A stretch of DNA of 51,290 bases from JAAYYM01 sp964631375 (GTDB lineage Bacteria > Bacillota > Clostridia > Lachnospirales > Lachnospiraceae), in NCBI GenBank assembly GCA_964631375.1, contig CAZVYQ010000016.1:1-51290 (forward strand). The letters run 5' to 3'. Below the pieces are notes generated by a model, which was not told the DNA's origin, made no database searches, and saw nothing but the letters and a program-made list of their open reading frames with translations. The position numbers and the translations under genes are program-made. This document shows, piece after piece, positions 24,915 through 33,008 of this stretch. How positions within the stretch are numbered: position 1 is the first letter of the stretch; every line of letters begins with the position of its first letter.

Positions 24915-26873
24915 ATGAAAGATCTGGAAATGAAATATCTAAGAACTCTGGCAGAGCAGTATCCTACGATAGCAGCGGCTTCTACAGAGATCATCAATCT
25001 ACAGTCGATTCTTAACCTGCCTAAAAGTACAGAGCATTTTATGACAGATGTGCATGGAGAACATGAGCAGTTTATTCACGTTCTCAGAAATGGTTCAGGT
25101 TCTGTAAGAAGAAAGATTGATGAAGAATTTGGAAATACATTAAGTGAGAAGGACAAGAAAACACTTGCTACGCTGATTTATTATCCTGAGGAAAAGCTGG
25201 AGTTGATCAGGCAACAGGAAGATAACATCGAAGACTGGTATAAGATCACACTGCACAGACTGGTACAGATCACAAAGCGTGTGGCCTCTAAGTATACACG
25301 CTCCAAGGTTCGCAAGGCATTGCCAAAGGATTTTGCATATGTCATTGAGGAGCTGATTACAGAGAAGGTCGAGGTTCAGAACAAGGAAGCATATTATAAT
25401 GAGATCATTCACACGATCATCAGGATCGGTCGTGCACCGGAATTTATCGTGGCACTCAGTAACCTGATCCAGAGACTTGTCATAGATCATCTGCATATCG
25501 TAGGTGATATTTTTGATAGGGGACCGGGACCACATCTGATCCTTGAGACACTGCGTCACTATCATTCCATCGATGTCCAGTGGGGTAACCATGACGTTGT
25601 ATGGATGGGAGCAGCATCGGGTCATCAGGCCTGTATTGCGAATGTGATCCGGATGTCGGCGAAGTATGGCAATCTGGATACGCTGGAGGAGGGCTATGGA
25701 ATCAATCTGATTCCTCTTGCAACCTTTGCCATGGAGACTTATTCGGATGTCAACTGTGATGCGTTCGCTCTGTCTACAGGTGGCAATTATAATTCTAATG
25801 ACAGAGCACTTGATACAAAAATGCACAAAGCAATCACCATCATACAGTTTAAACTGGAAGGCCAGATTATAAAAAAACGTCCGAGCTTTGGGATGGAAGA
25901 CAGACTTTTACTGGATAAGATCAATTATCAGAATCAGACGATTACAATAGATGGGCAGATCTATGCGATGAAGGATACTGAATTTCCGACTGTGGATCCC
26001 AAGGATCCCTATCGGTTGACTCCCGAGGAGACACAGGTTATGGATCGATTGAGTCATGCCTTTACGCGCTGTGAGAAACTGCAGAAGCATGTACGGTTTT
26101 TATTTGCAAAGGGAAGTCTATATAAAATTTATAATTCTAATCTTCTATATCATGGTTGTGTTCCTCTTGATGAAAATGGTGACTTTAAAAAGGTCAATGT
26201 TTTTGGAAAGGAATATAGTGGAAGAGGACTGTATGATATCCTGGAGCATTATGCCCGCAGAGGATATTATACAACCAATGATGCGATGGAAAGAGAAAAG
26301 GGGCAGGACATTCTCTGGTATATCTGGGGCAATCCCAATTCTCCGGTATTCGGCAAGGAGCGAATGGCAACCTTCGAACGGTATTTCATTGAAGACAAGG
26401 CAAGTCATGTAGAGAAGAAAAATAAATACTATGAACTGTTAAATGATGAGGATACAGTCAATCGGATTTTGTTAGAATTTGGACTGGATTCACGTTATTC
26501 ACATATCATCAACGGGCATGTACCTGTGGAACAGAAAAAGGGTGAGTCACCAATCAAATGCGGTGGTAAGCTGATGGTTATCGATGGTGGATTCTCAAAG
26601 GCTTACCAGGGTAAGACCGGAATCGCAGGATATACGCTGGTTTACAATTCACATGGGATGCGTTTGGTGGCGCATGAACCCTTTCAGTCGACAGAGGATG
26701 CGATTTTGAAGGAAACTGATGTATACTCGGATTCCTTTATCGTGGAAACCTCTGCTTTCAGACTCCGTGTGGCTGATACAGATACAGGCTATGAACTAAG
26801 AGAATCGATCTACCAGCTTGAGGAATTACTAAAGGCATATCAGGATGGTACAATTATAGAAAAGAGCGAATAA
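24915..26873 (+). CDS. fbp: Fructose-1,6-bisphosphatase, class III
   Basis: A 652-residue FBPase of the large Firmicute type, which hydrolyses fructose-1,6-bisphosphate for gluconeogenesis. It belongs to the calcineurin-like metallophosphatases. Metal and catalytic motifs are 'MTDVHGEHEQF', 'IVGDIFDRGPGPH', 'VQWGNHDVVWMGA' and, near the end, 'INGHVPVE' and 'VIDGGFSKAYQ'. Length is normal for the family. GGAGGGG at 24903-24909 selects the ATG at 24915 over an in-frame ATG at 24897. It lies downstream of the dapAB terminator and is probably transcribed separately; no clear promoter was identified. Confidence 0.96.
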   Translation: MKDLEMKYLRTLAEQYPTIAAASTEIINLQSILNLPKSTEHFMTDVHGEHEQFIHVLRNGSGSVRRKIDEEFGNTLSEKDKKTLATLIYYPEEKLELIRQQEDNIEDWYKITLHRLVQITKRVASKYTRSKVRKALPKDFAYVIEELITEKVEVQNKEAYYNEIIHTIIRIGRAPEFIVALSNLIQRLVIDHLHIVGDIFDRGPGPHLILETLRHYHSIDVQWGNHDVVWMGAASGHQACIANVIRMSAKYGNLDTLEEGYGINLIPLATFAMETYSDVNCDAFALSTGGNYNSNDRALDTKMHKAITIIQFKLEGQIIKKRPSFGMEDRLLLDKINYQNQTITIDGQIYAMKDTEFPTVDPKDPYRLTPEETQVMDRLSHAFTRCEKLQKHVRFLFAKGSLYKIYNSNLLYHGCVPLDENGDFKKVNVFGKEYSGRGLYDILEHYARRGYYTTNDAMEREKGQDILWYIWGNPNSPVFGKERMATFERYFIEDKASHVEKKNKYYELLNDEDTVNRILLEFGLDSRYSHIINGHVPVEQKKGESPIKCGGKLMVIDGGFSKAYQGKTGIAGYTLVYNSHGMRLVAHEPFQSTEDAILKETDVYSDSFIVETSAFRLRVADTDTGYELRESIYQLEELLKAYQDGTIIEKSE

Positions 26874-26883
26874 ACAGTATGAA

Positions 26884-26916
26884 AGAGACAGATACCAGAT
26901 CATGGCATCTGTCTCT
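26884..26916. terminator. Hairpin between fbp and the convergent lipoprotein gene
   Basis: AGAGACAGAT (from 26884) pairs with ATCTGTCTCT (to 26916). On the minus strand it is followed by a pyrimidine-rich tail; on the plus strand the T run is weak. It probably serves both convergent genes. Confidence 0.65.
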
Positions 26917-26934
26917 ATTACTGCCAGGAAAGAG

Positions 26935-27268
26935 TTATCTTGTTTTTGTACTGCCTGATCCCGTTCCTGTACCGTTTGTGGTTGATGAGTTATTATTTGT
27001 ACCGTTAGTGCCTGTTGTACCGTCAGTACCTGTTGTACCGTCAGTACCGATNNNNNNNNNNNNNNNNNNNNNNNNNNNNNNNNNNNNNNNNNNNNNNNNN
27101 NNNNNNNNNNNNNNNNNNNNNNNNNNNNNNNNNNNNNNNNNNNNNNNNNNNAGTTGTGTTGGTTGTGCCGTTTGTGCCGTTTGTGTTGTTACCGCTTCCA
27201 CATGCGGTTAGTGTTCCCATTACGAGAACCATCAATGCACATAACAAATACAGTCTCATATTTTTCAT
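26935..27268 (-). CDS. Repeat-rich lipoprotein, interrupted by an assembly gap
   Basis: The minus-strand gene begins with a lipoprotein signal: a short basic start, 'LYLLCALMVLVMGTLTACGSG' in effect, with the lipobox 'LTAC'. What follows is Asn/Gly/Thr low-complexity sequence ('NNTNGTNGTTNTT'). After a run of 100 Ns the sequence resumes with the six-residue repeat 'GTDGTT' and ends 'GSGSTKTR'. Both sides are open in compatible frames and share composition, so one gene is likely, but its true length and frame across the gap are unknown. AAAGGAG lies 14 bases before the ATG. No function can be given; it would be anchored to the outer face of the membrane. Confidence 0.65.
27052..27151. other. 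Assembly gap of 100 N
   Basis: Exactly 100 unknown bases, the usual placeholder for a gap of unknown size. The left flank is a tandem 18-bp repeat, so the gap probably reflects a collapsed or unresolved repeat array inside the lipoprotein gene. Confidence 0.95.
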
Positions 27269-27383
27269 AATTTAAGCACACACTCCTTTATATAGAATTG
27301 ATAAAAGCCGCTTATCGACTTCTTCCTATCCTATCATTTGCAAAATAAAATTAATTATACAGAAATTTATTTTCATAGAGTAC

Positions 27384-27413
27384 TTGTGTACCATCATTCT
27401 GGTATTGTATACT
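27384..27413 (+). promoter_or_regulatory. Probable promoter of the hisA-like gene
   Basis: TTGTGT (27384-27389), 18-base spacer, TATACT (27408-27413), about 30 bases before the start codon. Confidence 0.5.
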
Positions 27414-27442
27414 ATAAGTAGTGAAAAGACAGAGGTGAATTG

Positions 27443-28234
27443 ATGGAATTTCGACCATGTATTGACATTCATAATGGGCAGGTCAAGCAGATCATCGGCG
27501 GCACCTTACAGGATTCAGGAGATCATGCTGTTGAGAACTTTACATCAGCTCACGATGCTGCATATTTTGCAGATTTATATCGTGATCATCAATTGTATGG
27601 TGGACATGTGATATTACTGAATGCCAGAGATTCTTCTTATTATGAAGCGACAAAAAAGCAGGCGATGAATGCACTTAAGGCTTTTCCGGGAGGTCTGCAG
27701 GTCGGTGGCGGGATTACAGATGAAAACGCTGCTGAGTTTCTCGATGCAGGTGCTTCACATGTCATTGTGACATCCTATATTTTTCAAAATGGACAGATTC
27801 GATTTGATCATATAGACAGAATGAAACAGGCTGTAGGCAGGGAACATCTGGTATTGGACGTTAGCTGTCGCAAGCAAAATGGTATCTATTATGTCGTAAC
27901 TGACAGATGGCAGAATTTTACGAAGGTACCGGTGACGATCTCGCTGTTGTCAAATCTATCTGCATCATGTGATGAATTTCTGGTGCATGCAGTAGATGTG
28001 GAAGGCAGGTCCGCAGGGATTGACCGAGAGATTGTCGGATTGCTTGCGGATTATCATGAGCAGAGAAAGTGTTCATCTGCTGTTACATATGCCGGAGGTA
28101 TTGCTGCATATGAGGATATTGATTTATTGAGAAAGCTGGGCAGAAATAGAGTCAATGCGACGATTGGATCTGCACTGGATTTGTTTGGAGGCCCATTGGA
28201 ATTTGAGCAGGTTATAGATTATTTTCATCATTAG
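27443..28234 (+). CDS. hisA: HisA-like phosphoribosylformimino-AICAR isomerase, eukaryotic type
   Basis: A 263-residue TIM-barrel protein related to histidine step four (ProFAR isomerase). It reads 'RPCIDIHNGQVKQIIGGTL' at the start (catalytic Asp in 'CIDIHNG'), 'GGHVILLN', 'GGLQVGGGI' and 'DAGASHVIVTSYIF', then 'LVLDVSC' and 'EFLVHAVDVEG' (second catalytic Asp), and 'TYAGGIAAYEDI', 'ATIGSALDLFGG'. The insertions and the 'VTSYIF' and 'HAVDVEG' segments resemble the yeast/plant HIS6 branch rather than ordinary bacterial HisA. The ATG at 27443 follows AGAGGTGA. No other histidine gene is near; its stop overlaps the ribosome site of a receiver/HD-GYP gene, so the two are likely co-transcribed. 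Confidence 0.85.
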   Translation: MEFRPCIDIHNGQVKQIIGGTLQDSGDHAVENFTSAHDAAYFADLYRDHQLYGGHVILLNARDSSYYEATKKQAMNALKAFPGGLQVGGGITDENAAEFLDAGASHVIVTSYIFQNGQIRFDHIDRMKQAVGREHLVLDVSCRKQNGIYYVVTDRWQNFTKVPVTISLLSNLSASCDEFLVHAVDVEGRSAGIDREIVGLLADYHEQRKCSSAVTYAGGIAAYEDIDLLRKLGRNRVNATIGSALDLFGGPLEFEQVIDYFHH

Positions 28235-28249
28235 GAGGTGCATAATGTA

Positions 28250-29362
28250 ATGCATACAATCATGATAGTTGATGACAATGAAACTGAATTACTGATTGCA
28301 CAAAAGGCTCTTGAGAGGGACTACAGCGTCATCCCAATGTCAAACAGCAAGCAGGCTCTTGCGAGACTGGCAAAGTCAACGGTTATGCCAAGTATTATCC
28401 TGTTGGACATCGCTATGCCGGGCATCAATGGCTTTGAGATGATCATGAGGCTGAAGACAAGCGAGAAAGCAAAAAATATTCCTGTCATATTCTTGTCAGC
28501 GGACTTGGACAATTCTACAGAACTGGAAGCCTACAGGCTGGGAGCCGTGGATTTTATTCGCAAGCCTGTTGTAGCAGACCTGCTGCGTAAGCGTATGGAA
28601 CTGCAGTCGCAATTGCTGGAACATCAGAAGCAGATGGACGAATACAATCTGCAGCTGCAGCAGACGGCATCCTTTCAGACACAAAATGCCATGCGTCTGG
28701 AATACTTTATCATTGGAATAATCACAGATCTGATCTCGGAGAAGGATGGTTATTCGGGTATGCATTGTCTGCGTGTATCAAAATACATGGGGATATTATT
28801 AAAGGAGATGCTGCTCAGCGGTATTAATTTTGGGATTCCGACAGAGGATTATGAAATGATCATCCTGTGTTCCCAGTTGCATGATATGGGAAAGATCGGA
28901 GTTCCGGACACAGTGCTGCAAAAGGAAGGAAAATATACGGATGAAGAGTTTATGCAGATGAAGAATCATACATTGCTTGCTGCAAATGCGATTCAAAAGT
29001 ATGCTTACCTGTTGCCAAATTCAAAATTTTTAAATTATACATATTCGATGGCACGTTCTCATCATGAGCAATATGGTGGCACCGGATATCCGGACGGTCT
29101 GACCGGCAACAATATTCCGATTCTTGCACGCATTTTGAGCGTAGCAGACGTATATGATGCCTTGGTGTCAGAGAGAACCTATAAAAAGGCATTTACACAT
29201 GAACAGGCATACAATATCATCACACAGGGTTCCGGGCTTCAGTTTGATCCGCAGGTAGTAGCAGCATTTCAGCGGGTACACACAGAATTCTTCGAAATCT
29301 CACAGCAAAATATGAAGATGTTGCAGCAACAGCAGATGCAGCCGAATGGTCTGAATCAATAA
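28250..29362 (+). CDS. Response regulator with HD-GYP domain (cyclic-di-GMP phosphodiesterase family)
   Basis: A 370-residue cytoplasmic protein. The receiver (about 1-120) has the acidic pair in 'IMIVDDNE', the phospho-acceptor in 'IILLDIAMPGINGF' and the Lys in 'FIRKPV'. A coiled-coil linker ('QLLEHQKQMDEYNLQLQQ' region) leads to an HD-GYP domain with 'LHDMGKIGVPD', 'HTLLAANAI', 'HHEQYGGTGYPDGLTG' and 'RILSVADVYDALVSERTY'. The HD and GYP motifs are intact, so hydrolysis of cyclic-di-GMP is plausible. The ATG at 28250 is preceded by AGGAGGTG; a GTG at 28238 is an alternative. It begins the signalling block that leads into the type IV pilus locus. Confidence 0.93.
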   Translation: MHTIMIVDDNETELLIAQKALERDYSVIPMSNSKQALARLAKSTVMPSIILLDIAMPGINGFEMIMRLKTSEKAKNIPVIFLSADLDNSTELEAYRLGAVDFIRKPVVADLLRKRMELQSQLLEHQKQMDEYNLQLQQTASFQTQNAMRLEYFIIGIITDLISEKDGYSGMHCLRVSKYMGILLKEMLLSGINFGIPTEDYEMIILCSQLHDMGKIGVPDTVLQKEGKYTDEEFMQMKNHTLLAANAIQKYAYLLPNSKFLNYTYSMARSHHEQYGGTGYPDGLTGNNIPILARILSVADVYDALVSERTYKKAFTHEQAYNIITQGSGLQFDPQVVAAFQRVHTEFFEISQQNMKMLQQQQMQPNGLNQ

Positions 29363-29364
29363 TA

Positions 29365-29400
29365 TTCGAAAAGTTTGGAAATTTTCGTTTACTTTTCGAA
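29365..29400. repeat. Perfect 10-bp inverted repeat overlapping the csp promoter
   Basis: TTCGAAAAGT (29365-29374) and ACTTTTCGAA (29391-29400) are perfect inverted copies separated by 16 bases, starting two bases after the HD-GYP stop codon and covering the -35 box of the cold-shock gene. There is no T run, so an operator or RNA hairpin is more likely than a terminator. Confidence 0.75.
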
Positions 29401-29416
29401 ATATTTGTGTTATTAT
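29388..29416 (+). promoter_or_regulatory. Promoter of the cold-shock gene
   Basis: TTTACT (29388-29393), 17-base spacer, TATTAT (29411-29416). It leaves a leader of about 45 bases containing a GTTGCG/CGCAAC hairpin at 29423-29440. Confidence 0.55.
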
Positions 29417-29469
29417 GACCTTGTTGCGAATAGGCGCAACGATAATTTATTATTTTGGAGGATCTCAGA

Positions 29470-29670
29470 ATGAACAAAGGTACAGTAAAATGGTTTAACA
29501 ACCAAAAGGGTTACGGATTTATCTCAGACGAGTCAGGCAATGACGTATTCGTTCACTACTCAGGACTTAACATGGACGGTTTCAAGTCTCTTGAAGAGGG
29601 TGCTGCAGTAGAATTCGAAGTAGTTAATGGTGAAAAAGGACCTCAGGCTACTAACGTAACCAAGCTTTAA
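29470..29670 (+). CDS. Cold-shock domain protein (CspA family)
   Basis: A 66-residue single-domain cold-shock protein, an RNA/ssDNA-binding chaperone. It has the family start 'GTVKWFNNQKGYGFIS' containing RNP1 ('KGYGFI'), then RNP2 as 'VFVHYSGL', and ends 'GPQATNV'. Length is exactly that of CspA/CspB proteins. The start follows GGAGGA at 29456-29461. It has its own promoter after the HD-GYP gene and is followed by a terminator. Codon choice is biased toward common codons, as for a highly expressed gene. Confidence 0.97.
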   Translation: MNKGTVKWFNNQKGYGFISDESGNDVFVHYSGLNMDGFKSLEEGAAVEFEVVNGEKGPQATNVTKL

Positions 29671-29779
29671 TCTATTCGTTTACAGATGTGCCTTTTTCTA
29701 TAATATATTGCTTTGTAAGAAATTACTACATGAATCATATTAAGAAAATAAGCAAGTCCAAGTAAAACAGATTAGCAAT

Positions 29780-29811
29780 AGACCTATTCGAGTCATCGGA
29801 TAGGTCTTTTT
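29780..29811 (+). terminator. Terminator after the cold-shock gene
   Basis: AGACCTAT (29780-29787) pairs with ATAGGTCT (29800-29807), 12-base loop, followed by a T run to 29811. Confidence 0.8.
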
Positions 29812-29849
29812 GCGGAATACTAAGATCAATGAACGGAAGGAATCAGGAT

Positions 29850-30647
29850 ATGAGAATCGATTTTCACACACATACATTTCCAGAGAAAATAGCAGCAAAG
29901 GCACTGCAAGGTCTGAGCGAGACGGCTGACAACACACTGCCGCATACAGACGGAACAGAAGCCGGATTACTGGCGTCTATGAAGGAGAACGGGATTGATT
30001 ATTCTGTAATGATGCCGGTTGCAACTGCGGCACATCAGGTCAGGGGGATCAACGATCATGCGATTGCAGTGAATGGCACGCATGGTTTGTATTCTTTTGC
30101 ATCCATGCATTACGAATATGAGGATTACCGTGAGGAACTACAACGTGTCAAACAAGCAGGTATCAAAGGAGTCAAGCTGCATCATGATTATATGAGACTG
30201 CGATTTGATGATAAACGTTCCATTGATATCATGCAGACTGCCTTTGAGCTGGGACTGTTAGTGCTGATTCATGCAGGAAATGATCCGGTATCAAAGGATG
30301 TACACTATTGTACTCCGGAGATGATCCGGGATGTGCTGCCGTCTCTACAGTCAGATATGCTGATCGCATCACATTACGGTGGTCTGATGAATATCAACGA
30401 AGTGGAGAAGTATCTGCTGGGAGAGAATCTGTATATTGATACCAGCATGGCACATCATTATTTTGGATTACAGCAACTCCGTTTCATTCTCGAGAACCAT
30501 CCTAAGAACCGTATCGTGTTTGGATCCGACAGTCCGTGGGAGAATCAGGGAACGGCACTGAGCCTGCTAAAAAGCATGAGTCTGTCAGACGAAATGATTG
30601 CTCAAATCACATGGGAGAACCCGGCACGTCTACTTGGAATATTTTAA
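29850..30647 (+). CDS. Amidohydrolase-family metal-dependent hydrolase
   Basis: A 265-residue TIM-barrel hydrolase of the amidohydrolase 2 group. The metal site is visible as 'DFHTHTFP' near the N-terminus, 'LIHAGND', 'IASHYGGLMN', and 'FGSDSPWENQG' near the C-terminus, and 'GVKLHHDY' is a typical barrel strand. Such proteins hydrolyse or decarboxylate small ring compounds, but the substrate cannot be predicted. The ATG at 29850 gives the family start and has AAGGA at 29837-29841; an ATG seven codons upstream is possible. It is separated from the cold-shock gene by a terminator and precedes a hybrid kinase; no functional tie is evident. Confidence 0.85.
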   Translation: MRIDFHTHTFPEKIAAKALQGLSETADNTLPHTDGTEAGLLASMKENGIDYSVMMPVATAAHQVRGINDHAIAVNGTHGLYSFASMHYEYEDYREELQRVKQAGIKGVKLHHDYMRLRFDDKRSIDIMQTAFELGLLVLIHAGNDPVSKDVHYCTPEMIRDVLPSLQSDMLIASHYGGLMNINEVEKYLLGENLYIDTSMAHHYFGLQQLRFILENHPKNRIVFGSDSPWENQGTALSLLKSMSLSDEMIAQITWENPARLLGIF

Positions 30648-30662
30648 GGAGTATGATATACT
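30634..30662 (+). promoter_or_regulatory. Promoter of the hybrid kinase/receiver operon
   Basis: TTGGAA (30634-30639), 17-base spacer, TATACT (30657-30662). It overlaps the 3' end of the amidohydrolase gene. Confidence 0.5.
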
Positions 30663-30692
30663 GTTAAAAAGAGACAGTCGGAGGGAAGCCGA

Positions 30693-33008
30693 ATGAAGCT
30701 GTACGACAGAAAAAAACTCGGCTCCAAGATTTCCTTTGTTGTTGGAGCCGCGATAGTTGTCTCCATGATATTTATTTTCTCATATACGATAGGAATCTAC
30801 CATTGTATGGTATATTCAGGTGCGGTCAGTTACCAGAACGTGCAGGCGGAAGAAAACAGATTGGTTTTCTCCATCTATACTCCTGCATTGTATTGGGGTC
30901 TGACTATTTTTGTTTTATGGGTGATTGCGACAGCGATTACCTGTTATCAGATTCGAAAAAGGATCAATCAGGCATTAAGTCCAATCTATGATGTGGTCAT
31001 TGCTGCGAAGGAGATTACAGCCGGGCATACAAATCGCAGAATAGAGACAAAAACGGAAGACGAAATTGGGCTTTTAGCAGAGTCCATTAATGAAATGGCA
31101 GATCATCTGAATGATGCGGTCGATGCCAATGAGAGTAAAAGCACTTTTTTAGCTAATATTTCGCATGAGATTCGAACTCCGATGAATGCGATTCTGGGAT
31201 TTTCAGAACTGATCCTGCAGGCAGAATCTTCTGAGGAAATCAAGGAGGATGCAGAGGATATCAAACGTGCCTCTAATAATCTTCTGGCAATCATCAATGA
31301 TCTGCTGGATATCTCTAAGATAGAGTCAGGCAATCTAGAATTGGTACCGGTCAACTATTATCTGCATTATCTGTTCAGTGATGTAGAAAGTGTCATCAGC
31401 ATTCCAGCCCAGAGCAAGGGACTTACTTTCCGTCTGGATGTCGATCAGAATCTGCCGAACAAGCTGTACGGAGATATTGTCCGTATCCGTCAGGTACTGA
31501 TTAATCTGATCAATAATGGGATTAAGTTTACCCGTGAGGGTGGTGTGGTTTTAAGTGTGACAGGTGAAGTGATCGAGGATGTTCCAGGTGAGGGAACAGC
31601 AGAGAAGATTGATTTGGTCAATTTGGTTTTCAAGGTAACAGATACAGGTGTTGGAATTAAAGAAGAAGATCTAATCAGCATATTTGATAAATTTAAACAG
31701 GTAGATGCAAAGGTGAATCGAGGAATCGAAGGAACAGGACTCGGACTATCCATTTCACGTGAGCTGGTTCATATGATGGGTGGTGAGATCAGTGTTGAAA
31801 GTACCTATGGTGTGGGGACGACATTTACAGTTACACTGACACAAAGAGTACTCAGCCGTGAGAGACTGGCAGATTCTCTTGCAAGAAAGGCAGTTGAGGA
31901 ATATGTGATGCACCGGGTATTCTATGCTCCGAGTGCAAAGATACTGATCGTAGATGACAACACTGTCAATCTTCGTATCATCAAAGGCTTGTTAAAGCAT
32001 TATCAAATAGAAGCCGACACAGCTGTCAGTGGGCAGGAGGCTCTGGAACGGGTAGGAGAAACTGATTATGACCTGATCTTTATGGATCATATGATGCCGG
32101 AAATGGATGGCGTGGAGACCACCAAACGGATACGTTCCATGAATTCCATATCTGCACAGAAGGTCAATATCATTGCCGTATCAGCGAATGCTCTAAGAGG
32201 TATACGTGATAAATTCATAGAACAGGGCTTTCAGGATTATCTGTCAAAGCCAATAGAAGTGCCGGTGCTGGAAAATATGTTGAAGAATTATCTGCCGGCT
32301 AATAAGATCGTTGAAGGAGTAGAGGTCAAGACCGAAACCAATCCGGATGCAGACTTTGAGATTCCGGGTATTGATATTTATTCCGGACTGATGAAATGTG
32401 GTAACGATGTGGATGAATATTTGCAGATCCTTCAGATTGTTGTGGAATTTGGAGAAGAAAAATGCAAGATGCTGGAACGATATGCCTTGGAAGGTAACTA
32501 CGAGAATTATACCATTGATGTACATGCGCTCAAGAGTGTTGCGGCAAATATCGGCGCACACAGGCTCTCCACCATGGCTAAGATACATGAAATGGCAGGC
32601 AAGAATGGTAATTATGAGTTTATTTTAAGCAACTATCAGGTCTTGGCAGAGTACTACCGTCAGATTGTAGCAGATATTAGGCCGGTTCTTGCGTCCAGAG
32701 GTCTATTGGATCAGCCTGAGAAAATCGATAAAAAAGATCCTGCTGAACTTACACAGGAGGGCTTTCATGTTGCAGTTCAGTGTATCAAGGATGCAATAGA
32801 GGATTTTGACGGAGCCACAGCCGCAGAGGTACTTGATACTCTGATGAACTACAAATTCAACGATGATGTGTTGGAAATCATTACAGAGACAAAAGGTTAT
32901 GTGAATCAGTTTTCATTTGACCATGCTAAAGAAAAATGGGTAGGAATGGATCAACAGTTGATTGATTTTGCGGACGAGATCAAGGAGGGTGAAGAATGTC
33001 AGAAGTAA
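30693..33008 (+). CDS. Hybrid sensor kinase: HAMP, kinase, receiver and HPt domains
   Basis: A 771-residue phosphorelay kinase. Two membrane helices (about 13-36 and 64-87) bracket only some 25 outside residues, so it has almost no extracytoplasmic sensor. A HAMP linker follows, then H158 in 'ISHEIRTPMNA' and an ATPase domain with 'NLINNGIKFT', 'DTGVGIKEED' and 'GTGLGLSISREL'. The receiver has 'ILIVDDNTVN' and D465 in 'LIFMDHMMPEMDG'. An HPt module carries H611 in 'VHALKSVAANIG', and about 90 further residues have no clear domain. The relay could pass phosphate onward from H611 to a separate receiver; two receiver proteins follow immediately, the first overlapping this gene by 13 bases. Confidence 0.93.
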   Translation: MKLYDRKKLGSKISFVVGAAIVVSMIFIFSYTIGIYHCMVYSGAVSYQNVQAEENRLVFSIYTPALYWGLTIFVLWVIATAITCYQIRKRINQALSPIYDVVIAAKEITAGHTNRRIETKTEDEIGLLAESINEMADHLNDAVDANESKSTFLANISHEIRTPMNAILGFSELILQAESSEEIKEDAEDIKRASNNLLAIINDLLDISKIESGNLELVPVNYYLHYLFSDVESVISIPAQSKGLTFRLDVDQNLPNKLYGDIVRIRQVLINLINNGIKFTREGGVVLSVTGEVIEDVPGEGTAEKIDLVNLVFKVTDTGVGIKEEDLISIFDKFKQVDAKVNRGIEGTGLGLSISRELVHMMGGEISVESTYGVGTTFTVTLTQRVLSRERLADSLARKAVEEYVMHRVFYAPSAKILIVDDNTVNLRIIKGLLKHYQIEADTAVSGQEALERVGETDYDLIFMDHMMPEMDGVETTKRIRSMNSISAQKVNIIAVSANALRGIRDKFIEQGFQDYLSKPIEVPVLENMLKNYLPANKIVEGVEVKTETNPDADFEIPGIDIYSGLMKCGNDVDEYLQILQIVVEFGEEKCKMLERYALEGNYENYTIDVHALKSVAANIGAHRLSTMAKIHEMAGKNGNYEFILSNYQVLAEYYRQIVADIRPVLASRGLLDQPEKIDKKDPAELTQEGFHVAVQCIKDAIEDFDGATAAEVLDTLMNYKFNDDVLEIITETKGYVNQFSFDHAKEKWVGMDQQLIDFADEIKEGEECQK

